Positions 1-4,980 of a stretch of 5,243 bases of DNA are shown piece by piece. Origin of the DNA: JAGMES01 sp023128035 (GTDB taxonomy: Bacteria > Bacillota > Halanaerobiia > DY22613); assembly GCA_030627905.1 (NCBI GenBank), contig DAOVRZ010000180.1, positions 1 through 5,243 of the forward strand, in the 5' to 3' direction. The notes under the pieces are model-generated. The model was given only the letters and a program-made list of their open reading frames with translations, was not told the DNA's origin and searched no databases. Numbering within the stretch: position 1 is the stretch's first letter; every line of letters starts with the position of its first letter. A program made the translations under genes and the position numbers.

Positions 1-140
1 TCGCCCAGCTAAACTGGACTTTGTCGATGGGCTCCAACATTTTGATTTCTCTCCACGTTGCCATCCGCGCTAAGCAACTCCTACCTTTTATTGCTGCCGA
101 ACCTTCCCCGGCTAGCTACGAGTACCTTATTCCAGGCACA
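1..140. other. G+C-rich left edge, composition unlike the rest
   Basis: By hand count about 51% of bases 1-140 are G or C, against about 30% just after. Codons such as CTC, GCC, CGC, TCC and CCG, rare elsewhere in the window, cluster here. The TPR reading frame runs through without a stop, so this may be its natural N-terminal part, or it may be a foreign segment joined to the gene. On the minus strand an ATG at 64-62 also opens a frame to the left edge, so an outward-facing gene is possible. No known protein was recognised in either reading. Confidence 0.45.
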
Positions 141-959
141 CAATTACTCCAAACAATACTCTTAAATACCATTGAAGACCTATATAATGTACATAAGTAT
201 TCAGAACTTCTTGAAGCAATTGATGAAGCTATAGGACTTATTAAAGACAAGAAGACTAAACTAGATTTAAACCATAAAAAAGGAGCTAGTCTTGTTCACT
301 TAGGAAATTTTTCAGCAGCAATACAAATTTTTGAATCATTTATTGAAGAAGATTGTATCAAAACTCAAATTAAGGGGTTAGGTAATTTAGCCTGGGTGTA
401 CATTTTATTACATCAAAATGATACTTCGCTTGAGTATTTAATCCAAGCAGAAAATTACTGTCAAAAAGCTTTAACACTTACCGAAAGTTATAATACAAAT
501 TTATATACAAAAGTTCTTATTAATCTGGGAAATATTTATTGGCATAAAAGAAACTATGAAAAGGCATTAAATATTTTCTTAAAAGCAAGTTCTTTATTAA
601 GCGATAATCCTGCTATTCTAAATAATATTGCTGCTACTTATGTTTCTTTACGAGATAGTACTTTAGCTAAAAAGTACTTAAAAAAAGCTGAAGAAATAGC
701 TGAAAAAGAGAAAAATTACTATGAAGTAGCTCAAAGTATTTTTATTCATGCCCGAATAACTGAAGAAATAGTAGAAGATTTTATTAAGGCTAAAGATTTT
801 TATCTAGTTGCTTTCGATAATTTTATCGAAACAAATTCTTTTTCAGATGCATGTAAAATAATGAAGCGCACACTACAGTTGGATCAAAAAATCAATAATG
901 AGTATATTTCACTTCTTTCCACAAGATTTTCATCACATTTTGGAAAAAATCATTCATAA
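3..959 (+). CDS. TPR-repeat protein, possible RRNPP-type peptide receptor (5' end not seen)
   Basis: The frame is open from base 3. The first ATG, at 21, has no Shine-Dalgarno sequence before it, so the true start probably lies upstream of the window. Counting from that ATG (312 residues), residues about 50-290 form an all-helical array of tetratricopeptide-like repeats, with typical helix pairs near 84-108, 118-151, 163-191 and 197-228. For example, LGNIYWHKRNYEKALNIF (169-186) carries the usual small and aromatic TPR residues. TPR arrays bind peptides or proteins. No helix-turn-helix is visible, but an N-terminal one would fall outside the window. A short secreted-peptide gene follows after 16 bp with its own strong ribosome binding site, as with Rap, PlcR, NprR and AimR receptors and their peptides. 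A receptor role is therefore inferred from architecture and neighbour, not shown. The first 40 residues are encoded by oddly G+C-rich DNA. A plain TPR scaffold protein remains possible. Confidence 0.75.
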   Translation, partial: AQLNWTLSMGSNILISLHVAIRAKQLLPFIAAEPSPASYEYLIPGTQLLQTILLNTIEDLYNVHKYSELLEAIDEAIGLIKDKKTKLDLNHKKGASLVHLGNFSAAIQIFESFIEEDCIKTQIKGLGNLAWVYILLHQNDTSLEYLIQAENYCQKALTLTESYNTNLYTKVLINLGNIYWHKRNYEKALNIFLKASSLLSDNPAILNNIAATYVSLRDSTLAKKYLKKAEEIAEKEKNYYEVAQSIFIHARITEEIVEDFIKAKDFYLVAFDNFIETNSFSDACKIMKRTLQLDQKINNEYISLLSTRFSSHFGKNHS

Positions 960-960
960 A

Positions 961-967
961 AGGAGGG
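961..967 (+). promoter_or_regulatory. ribosome binding site fixing a TTG start
   Basis: AGGAGGG lies directly after the TPR gene's stop codon (957-959) and 8 bases before TTG at 976. It is the only strong site in this frame, and it selects the 48-residue product over the longer ATG-started reading from 898, which would overlap the TPR gene and lacks such a site. Confidence 0.8.
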
Positions 968-975
968 TAAATATT

Positions 976-1122
976 TTGAAAAAAATTACTATTTTTTTAT
1001 TAAGTATTTTTTTACTTTTGACTTTTTCTATTAGCGTATTTGCAGATCCTCACCCAGTTCCAGTTGAAAAAACAACATGTGTTATAGTTCCTCCAATTGA
1101 AATAAATCAAACTGGGTCTTAA
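976..1122 (+). CDS. short secreted peptide, candidate Phr-like signal precursor
   Basis: A 48-residue product starting at TTG, chosen because AGGAGGG sits 8 bases upstream. Two lysines (2-3) lead into a hydrophobic core (about residues 4-21). The run SISVFA ends at residue 23 with a V-x-A pattern suited to signal peptidase I, which would release a 25-residue tail beginning DPHPVPVEK. The tail is proline-rich, has one cysteine (residue 35) and ends PPIEINQTGS. A tiny exported peptide directly behind a TPR protein, in the same transcript and before a terminator, is the classic layout of RRNPP signalling genes, whose precursors are exported, trimmed and re-imported to bind the TPR receptor. That role is inferred; no known Phr sequence was recognised. 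A small exported peptide of another kind cannot be excluded. Confidence 0.75.
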   Translation: MKKITIFLLSIFLLLTFSISVFADPHPVPVEKTTCVIVPPIEINQTGS

Positions 1123-1143
1123 AAAAAATTTACATAATATTAA

Positions 1144-1185
1144 AACCCTTTTGAGAATATTTTTTCTTGAAAGGGTTATTTTTTT
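1144..1185 (+). terminator. intrinsic terminator of the TPR-peptide operon
   Basis: Bases 1144-1157 pair with 1164-1177: eight Watson-Crick pairs (AACCCTTT with AAAGGGTT), two wobble pairs, then four more pairs including GAA-side contacts, around a 6-base loop. A T-rich run (1179-1185) follows directly. It lies 21 bases after the peptide gene's stop codon and closes that operon. Confidence 0.85.
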
Positions 1186-1206
1186 ACCCTATATTTTATT
1201 CTATTT

Positions 1207-1489
1207 TTGGAAGAAATAATGAGAGTATTAAAATCAGAAGGTATAGCAATCATTACAGAATATGCTGAACCTGACGGAACATCAATTATTTCTAATTATG
1301 TTAAAGATCATAAGGAAGTTGCAATAGACTTTGAATTACTTAAAACTGTTGGTACAAAGATTGGATTTATATTTAAACATAAACGATGATCAACAGATAT
1401 TAAGCTTATTTAGTTTTGAACCTATTAAGGAATTACTAGGTTATTACGGAATTGAATTCAAAAAACTTATATACGATATAAAAAGCTAA
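1207..1489 (+). pseudogene. SAM-dependent methyltransferase C-terminal remnant, frameshifted
   Basis: The first frame (1207-1389) reads EEIMRVLKSEGIAIITEY, the well-known stretch following motif III of class I (methyltransferase type 11-like) enzymes, usually seen as E-x-x-R-V-L-K-P-G-G. The frame stops at 1387-1389, but another frame continues from about 1382 to a TAA at 1487 with NDDQQILSLFSFEPIKELLG and a lysine-rich tail, as expected for the same protein's C-terminus. A single frameshift near 1380-1390 explains this. The N-terminal half with the SAM-binding G-x-G-x-G motif is missing: the remnant begins right after the terminator of the upstream operon, with no ribosome binding site. It is almost certainly non-functional. 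Its last codons overlap the left copy of a long inverted repeat. Confidence 0.65.
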
Positions 1490-1548
1490 CATATATAACC
1501 AGATTTTTAGTGTACGACACCTAATAAAGTTTTTAAATAATAAACTTA
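1481..1548 (-). repeat. long inverted repeat, left copy
   Basis: Read on the minus strand, this segment matches 2674-2736 on the plus strand at about 52 positions, with a few substitutions, two single-base gaps and one variable patch. The best blocks are GTACACTAAAA, ATATATGTT, ATTAT and CTTTA. The two copies face each other and frame the regulator region. They could be ends of a decayed mobile element, duplicated regulatory DNA, or tips of two separate elements pointing outward. The methyltransferase remnant's final codons run into the outer edge of this copy. Confidence 0.6.
1503..1517 (-). repeat. copy 3 of TTGTACACTAAAATT motif, inverted
   Basis: On the minus strand 13 of 15 bases match the motif at 2291-2305, including an unbroken 11-base core GTACACTAAAA (1515-1505). 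It lies inside the left long repeat. It may be a binding site for the XRE regulator encoded next door, though that is inferred only from the copy in the regulator's promoter. Confidence 0.5.
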
Positions 1549-1553
1549 ATCCA

Positions 1554-1590
1554 AAAGGTTGTTGGTATCAATGCATTGCCAACAACCTTT
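1554..1590. terminator. perfect 12-bp hairpin between convergent genes, likely terminator
   Basis: AAAGGTTGTTGG (1554-1565) and CCAACAACCTTT (1579-1590) pair perfectly around a 13-base loop. It sits between the methyltransferase remnant (plus) and the XRE gene (minus), the usual place for a terminator serving both directions. T-runs after the stem are short on either strand (TTTGTTATT on plus, TTTTGG on minus), so its strength is uncertain. Confidence 0.6.
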
Positions 1591-1732
1591 GTTATTCCCC
1601 TAAAAAAACTTTGAACCACCACCCAAAGGATTACAACCTAATACATTCAGCATAATTGCAAGGCATTCTCCTTATTAAGAAAATTTTACTCCTTCAAGAA
1701 ATGGATTCCCCCTTCTGAAATGTCGTTAAAAG
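1591..1732. other. spacer downstream of the XRE gene, one possible tiny ORF
   Basis: This stretch is the likely 3' untranslated part of the XRE transcript. On the minus strand it holds two Shine-Dalgarno-like AAGGAG sequences and an ATG (1653-1651) opening 17 codons, MLNVLGCNPLGGGSKFF, to a TAG at 1602-1600. The nearest AAGGAG is about 14 bases from that ATG, which is too far for efficient initiation, so the peptide is not claimed as a gene. Nothing else was recognised. Confidence 0.3.
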
Positions 1733-2257
1733 TTATTTTAGATTGTCTTTTATATATTGCAAAATATTTTCTATTTGGTTATCTTTTAAATCAAGATCAG
1801 TTAGAAGGCTTTTCATTAGGTTCAGTTTCACTTCTAGATAGTTGGTTCCTTCTTTTAGTTCTAATACTGCAGCAAGGGTTTTTAATTCTTCGTTTGTAGG
1901 TGATGAGTTCCCCTTGACAATATCCATTAATCTCAACTGTAGAATACCAGTATTTTCTTCTAATTCATCGTGATTCCAGTCCAATTCCTTTATACGCTTA
2001 TTCACTTGCTCTGCGAATTCCTGTCTTATCATTTCTACAGGTGGAACAAAAAGAATATATAGAGGCAGATTCATGAATTCTGCAAGACGTATGATGAAGG
2101 ATAAAGACGGATAAGTCTCCATGTTCATAACTCTATGTACGTGGCTCCTATTTACACCAAGGGCGTTACTGATTTGCTCATATGTAAGCTTATTTTCCTT
2201 CTTAAAATCTTTAATCTTTTGAGCTAACACTTTAAATTCAAAGTACGATTTAGACAT
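1733..2257 (-). CDS. XRE-family regulator with two HTH domains
   Basis: A 174-residue intact protein. ATG at 2257 is preceded at 7 bases by AGGAGG (2270-2265), and a consensus promoter lies further up. Residues about 10-70 form a Cro/C1-type helix-turn-helix: TYEQISNALG (25-34) is the positioning helix and NRSHVHRVMN (36-45) the recognition helix, followed by the usual PSLSFIIRLAEFMNLPL tail. Residues about 83-136 look like a second, more divergent HTH of the same fold (VNKRIKEL, then NPT-like SSPTNEELKTLAAVL). The acidic and leucine-rich C-terminus (141-174) may dimerise. It probably represses transcription in the cytoplasm. A 16-bp motif overlapping its own -10 region and present twice more nearby suggests autoregulation. 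There is no partner toxin gene on the same strand. Its actual targets are not shown by the sequence. Confidence 0.85.
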   Translation of the reverse strand: MSKSYFEFKVLAQKIKDFKKENKLTYEQISNALGVNRSHVHRVMNMETYPSLSFIIRLAEFMNLPLYILFVPPVEMIRQEFAEQVNKRIKELDWNHDELEENTGILQLRLMDIVKGNSSPTNEELKTLAAVLELKEGTNYLEVKLNLMKSLLTDLDLKDNQIENILQYIKDNLK

Positions 2258-2289
2258 TTTATAACCTCCTTATAATAATTACTAACAAC

Positions 2290-2305
2290 ATTGTACACTA
2301 AAATT
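2290..2305 (+). repeat. copy 1 of motif ATTGTACACTAAAATT, candidate operator
   Basis: Identical over 16 bases to 2699-2714 and partly repeated, inverted, at 1503-1517. It overlaps the -10 box of the XRE promoter. Recurrence in an otherwise dissimilar context (flanks of copies 1 and 2 hardly match) fits a protein-binding site better than a simple duplication. Binding by the adjacent XRE protein is an inference. Confidence 0.6.
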
Positions 2306-2318
2306 GAGAAATAGTCAA
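2290..2318 (-). promoter_or_regulatory. promoter of the XRE gene
   Basis: On the minus strand TTGACT (2318-2313) and TACAAT (2295-2290) are separated by exactly 17 bases, a near-consensus sigma-A promoter. The -10 box is 32 bases before the ATG. The repeated 16-bp motif covers the -10 box and most of the spacer, so a protein bound there would block RNA polymerase. Confidence 0.75.
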
Positions 2319-2331
2319 CTTACAATATAAT
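2304..2331 (+). promoter_or_regulatory. possible divergent promoter for a structured RNA
   Basis: TTGAGA (2304-2309) and TATAAT (2326-2331) are 16 bases apart on the plus strand, pointing right. The -35 box touches the 16-bp motif and the whole site overlaps the XRE promoter, so one regulator could control both directions. In AT-rich DNA chance matches are common, so this is tentative. Confidence 0.4.
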
Positions 2332-2347
2332 AAATGTCTTAAATAAT

Positions 2348-2379
2348 AAAAAACTCCTAAGAGATTAATCAAAGGAGTT
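2348..2379 (-). terminator. possible minus-strand terminator
   Basis: Read leftwards, AACTCCT (2379-2373) pairs with AGGAGTT (2358-2352) around a 14-base loop and is followed by TTTTATTATTT. It would stop transcripts arriving from the right before they reach the XRE promoter. The same bases form hairpin 1 of the candidate plus-strand RNA. Confidence 0.4.
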
Positions 2380-2383
2380 CGAG

Positions 2384-2457
2384 AAAAATACGGGTAGCAA
2401 TATAGGGGTTGGATGTTAAGGGTGTAAAATCCGTTTGCTAAAGCTACCCGTATTTTT
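2384..2457. repeat. 15-bp perfect inverted repeat
   Basis: AAAAATACGGGTAGC (2384-2398) and GCTACCCGTATTTTT (2443-2457) are exact reverse complements with 44 bases between. With A-run and T-run at the base it can act as a terminator in either direction, but the large loop is unusual for one and suggests a structured RNA domain. Confidence 0.8.
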
Positions 2458-2460
2458 ATT

Positions 2461-2673
2461 ATAACATTAATTAATAATATTTATTTTAAATATGGTGTGG
2501 GTTTTTGTTATCATCTCTATATTACCACTTTCTACATTAATTTATTTTTTTTTCTTCTAAATAAGCAAAGTGTTGATTGAAAGAGGTGGCCTTTCTTTAC
2601 TGGTGAGTCGTAAGGCATACTGAAATCTATCGTCAAAAAATATTGCGATAACAATGTTTATAGGGTTTTGTAG
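2461..2673. other. AT-rich intergenic stretch, no gene seen
   Basis: No frame here exceeds a few dozen codons with a credible start. Short readings such as the one from TTG at 2573 (LIERGGLSLLVSRKAY, then stop) have no ribosome binding site. A long T/A-rich run lies near 2521-2560. Nothing functional was recognised. Confidence 0.5.
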
Positions 2674-2736
2674 TAAGTTATTATCTAAAACTTTAGATAT
2701 TGTACACTAAAATTTTGGTAATATATGTTGGCTTTT
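2674..2736 (+). repeat. long inverted repeat, right copy
   Basis: Partner of 1481-1548 in opposite orientation. It contains a perfect short palindrome, TATCTAAA (2682-2689) and TTTAGATA (2692-2699), followed at once by the 16-bp motif at 2699-2714. The left copy's equivalent of the palindrome is imperfect. It lies between the regulator block and the symporter remnant. Confidence 0.6.
2699..2714 (+). repeat. copy 2 of motif ATTGTACACTAAAATT
   Basis: Exact 16-base match to 2290-2305, same orientation, 409 bases further right and inside the right long repeat. It is 45 bases before the first codon of the symporter remnant. No good promoter is visible on either strand around this copy: TACAAT is present on the minus strand but lacks a -35 box. 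Confidence 0.6.
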
Positions 2737-2758
2737 TGTGAGCGAATCATAATATAAT

Positions 2759-3050
2759 ATGGAATATAGAACTGTTGAAATTTGGTTGACATTCCCGACT
2801 TCCATTTCCTTTGCTATGGCTTGGTGGATTTTGGGAAAAAGAATAAGATTATTGGTTTAATTCTTTATTTGGCAACCCAAATTAGTGCTTTCGCCTTTAT
2901 ATTAGGTCCAATTTTTAATATTGGCTTTCATACAGCCGTGATAATTGGGATGGCAATTGTACTGGTCTACTCAGTTATGGGTGGTATGATTGCTGGAGTC
3001 TATACCGATGTCTTCCAGGGAAGCATTATGGCGATTGCAGCAGTACTAGA
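2759..3050 (+). pseudogene. sodium:solute symporter (SSS family) remnant
   Basis: Two reading frames carry parts of one membrane transporter. Frame one (ATG 2759 to TAA 2858) reads IWLTFPTSISFAMAWWILGK, the early transmembrane region of SSS proteins, with the G-K-R-I-R-L-L cytoplasmic turn. Frame two, from about 2850, reads LILYLATQISAFAFILGPIF and then SVMGGMIAGVYTDVFQGSIM, the highly conserved SSS core with G-G-x-x-A-x-x-x-T-D-x-x-Q-G. The loop normally joining these parts is missing, so there is both a frameshift and an internal deletion. The similarity ends near 3048, far short of the ten or more membrane segments a full transporter has. The longest open frame (2782-3183) mixes out-of-frame residues, the core and antisense of the next gene, so it is not a real protein. 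Confidence 0.8.
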
Positions 3051-3078
3051 TGGATATATAACTAGTCTTGTTATTGAA

Positions 3079-4773
3079 TTAAACCTCAACTATCTCATAT
3101 TCATCTTTACCAATAAAAATTATCAAAGCTTTCTTCAAATTCTTTTTATCCGCAAACTTTTTACTGGCTGCATATTCTTCTAATTGTGCTAAACCTTCTT
3201 TTTTTACCTGCTCTAATCTGGATTTAGCCTCTTTTTTCAAATACTTTAATTCCCACAACCATTCATACTCAATATCTGGATAGCGACTATCTTTTTCTAA
3301 AAAGAGGTCAATATAACCATCTTCAACCTCTCTTTCGCTATAAATCTTATAAACCTCACCATTGACAAGATTGCTAAAGAAAATAATCTTAATATATTTT
3401 TCATCAAATCTCTGTAAATCCCGATTTGATAATTGTTTTAAAACATTTTCACTGACATATTGGATAAATGGTTCTATCTCCCCGTCATAAGCCAATTTTC
3501 CAACACTTTTTTTCAGCTGTTTTAAACTAAAATTGATTTTATACTCTTCACTCAGTCTCTTTTGAATATATTCCCAGTAAATTGTTTTAATAACGTAATT
3601 AGGTATCTTTAATATCAGTTCGTTTCTATACTTTTTATCAATTGTTAATAAACCCATATAAAAAAGCAGAGAAATAAAATAATCCTGATCATACATTCGA
3701 TCAAAAGAAAATCTACTTACAATATCTGAAACTATTTCTTCTTCTAATATTATTTCTTCTAAAATACTCTTGTTATCCCTATTTGTTATAAGTCTTTGTA
3801 AACGACCATAATCAGTTTTTACGTTATCATCTATCAATTTTTCTGGGTATTCTCCAATCTGCTGCCAATTATTAAAGAAGCTAAGAATCATATCAGGATT
3901 ATAAACTCTCTCTTTACCTCTGGTACTGAAAAGATACCCATTATAATTTATTCTTAACTCTGATAACAGTTTTCCTTTTTTAGTATCTATTTCTACTTTA
4001 TCAATTAATTCTATTAATTCTTTCTCTGTAAAACCCAACATTTCATTCAACAAAGGATTCATAGTCAAATTATCTGTTATATTAAATCCTGAAGTCATAT
4101 CATCTAACATAATCGGCGATATACCTGTCATAAAAATTCTGTCTATTACACTTTTTGCTCCTATTTTCAAGGTTTCATAAAAATCTCTGACAAATCCTCT
4201 GGCCCTAATTGTATCTTTATAAAAATCCCCATCACCAATTGCCAAAATATCATTGGCGAAATGGTCATATTCATCTATCAACACATATATTTTTTTATTA
4301 ACTTCTTCTACCAGAGTAAAAACTATTTCTAGCATTCTCTTTAAGTCATTTTCTTGCTCTAATTTATCAATTACTTTTTCAACTGCAGAGATATAATATT
4401 TATAGCTTTTTAAAAATCTAATTAATCCGGTTAAAACTGTTTTACGAAAGGAGTCCTTTAAGTTTTTCTGAGAATCAGTATTTAACCCTGAAAAATCAAA
4501 AGATAAAATAAAATATTCATTTTTCAACTTAGTCGGATTGTCTCCAATATATAATCCAGAGAAAAGATTTACAAAATCCTCTCTTTGATTTAGATCATAA
4601 TAATGTTCTATAGTTGAGAGAAAAAGTGATTTTCCAAACCGCCTAGGCCTAATATGAAATAAATATTTACTATTTAAATTCTCTATAATTTCAATATATT
4701 TAGTTTTATCTATGTAAAAATAATTTTCTTCCCGCAATTCTTTAAAGTCAGTTATCCCATATGGCAGTTTCAT
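3079..4773 (-). CDS. AAA-ATPase-like protein with C-terminal PD-(D/E)XK nuclease-like domain
   Basis: An intact 564-residue protein. ATG at 4773 has AAAGGAG 7 bases upstream, and MKLPYGITDFKELREENYFY is the family's usual beginning (AAA-ATPase-like, often with DUF1703). Residues 41-49 (IRPRRFGKS) are the family's P-loop variant, 164-170 (VLIDEYD) Walker B, and 211-221 (DRIFMTGISPI) a sensor-like strand. The C-terminal domain shows D489 in GYIDLFLE and E508-L-K510 in WELKYLKK, the PD-(D/E)XK pattern, followed by a helical QVKKEGLAQLEEY segment (523-534). Key residues look intact, so it may be active. The family is common, often multi-copy, in Bacteroidetes, Fusobacteria, Clostridia and Halanaerobium, and its role is unsettled; defence or mobile-element functions are proposed. 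It stands alone, with no operon partner. A TATAAT at 4818-4813 may be its -10 box, but no good -35 is seen. Its stop codon lies about 30 bases from the symporter remnant, with no clear terminator between. Confidence 0.9.
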   Translation of the reverse strand: MKLPYGITDFKELREENYFYIDKTKYIEIIENLNSKYLFHIRPRRFGKSLFLSTIEHYYDLNQREDFVNLFSGLYIGDNPTKLKNEYFILSFDFSGLNTDSQKNLKDSFRKTVLTGLIRFLKSYKYYISAVEKVIDKLEQENDLKRMLEIVFTLVEEVNKKIYVLIDEYDHFANDILAIGDGDFYKDTIRARGFVRDFYETLKIGAKSVIDRIFMTGISPIMLDDMTSGFNITDNLTMNPLLNEMLGFTEKELIELIDKVEIDTKKGKLLSELRINYNGYLFSTRGKERVYNPDMILSFFNNWQQIGEYPEKLIDDNVKTDYGRLQRLITNRDNKSILEEIILEEEIVSDIVSRFSFDRMYDQDYFISLLFYMGLLTIDKKYRNELILKIPNYVIKTIYWEYIQKRLSEEYKINFSLKQLKKSVGKLAYDGEIEPFIQYVSENVLKQLSNRDLQRFDEKYIKIIFFSNLVNGEVYKIYSEREVEDGYIDLFLEKDSRYPDIEYEWLWELKYLKKEAKSRLEQVKKEGLAQLEEYAASKKFADKKNLKKALIIFIGKDEYEIVEV

Positions 4774-4936
4774 TTTTTCACTCCTTTCTTTATGATACTT
4801 TTACCCTTCCTAATTATATACTTTCTATACCAAACTATTATTCCCTTCCATACAAAGCTGAAACCTATTTAAAAGGGGTGTATAATTAATGTTGTGAAAC
4901 TAAAATAAAAGAAGGCATCGAAAACCTCTATGTAGA

Positions 4937-4961
4937 ATCTGTTTGTACCCAACAAATAGAT
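4937..4961 (+). promoter_or_regulatory. hairpin just upstream of the transposase ribosome binding site
   Basis: ATCTGTTTGT (4937-4946) pairs with ACAAATAGAT (4952-4961), ten pairs with one G-T wobble, around a 5-base loop. The strong AAGGAGGG site (4966-4973) begins 5 bases later. It may influence translation or read-through transcripts, but it does not itself cover the binding site. Confidence 0.4.
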
Positions 4962-4980
4962 CAATAAGGAGGGCTTAACG

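Larger units (their letters stand above)
2338..2460 (+). ncRNA. candidate ~120-nt structured RNA with two hairpins
   Basis: Starting about 7 bases after the possible TATAAT box, a transcript would contain hairpin 1 (AACTCCT 2352-2358 with AGGAGTT 2373-2379) and a long hairpin 2 (15 perfect pairs, 2384-2398 with 2443-2457). The 44-base apical region of hairpin 2 can form an inner GGAT/ATCC stem (2411-2414 with 2429-2432). The 3' arm ends GTATTTTTATTAT, which could stop transcription. No known riboswitch or RNA family was recognised and no ORF of note is present. Alternatives are a simple bidirectional terminator plus a minus-strand terminator, or a mobile-element end. Confidence 0.35.

Noticed and set aside
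898..1122. 74-residue version of the secreted peptide starting at ATG 898
   Set aside because: It would overlap the TPR gene by 62 bases and put charged residues before the signal peptide. The TTG at 976 has a far better ribosome binding site and gives a normal signal sequence.
1207..1389. 60-residue ORF as an intact small gene
   Set aside because: It is the internal piece of a methyltransferase with no ribosome binding site, and the protein continues in another frame.
1733..2257. Antitoxin of a toxin-antitoxin pair
   Set aside because: An XRE protein often plays this role, but no toxin-like ORF is adjacent on the same strand, and the tandem HTH architecture fits a stand-alone repressor better.
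2384..2457. Known riboswitch
   Set aside because: I compared it from memory with common classes (TPP, SAM, c-di-GMP, preQ1, fluoride) and no core motif fits, and no gene follows on the plus strand to be controlled.
1481..2736. CRISPR array or att sites
   Set aside because: There are only two long copies, in opposite orientation, plus one short motif copy. There is no regular spacing, no cas gene and no integrase gene in view.
2782..3183. 133-codon plus-strand ORF as a real membrane protein
   Set aside because: Its first ~20 residues are out of frame with the symporter homology, its end is antisense to the ATPase gene, and it has no ribosome binding site. Only the middle is a symporter fragment.
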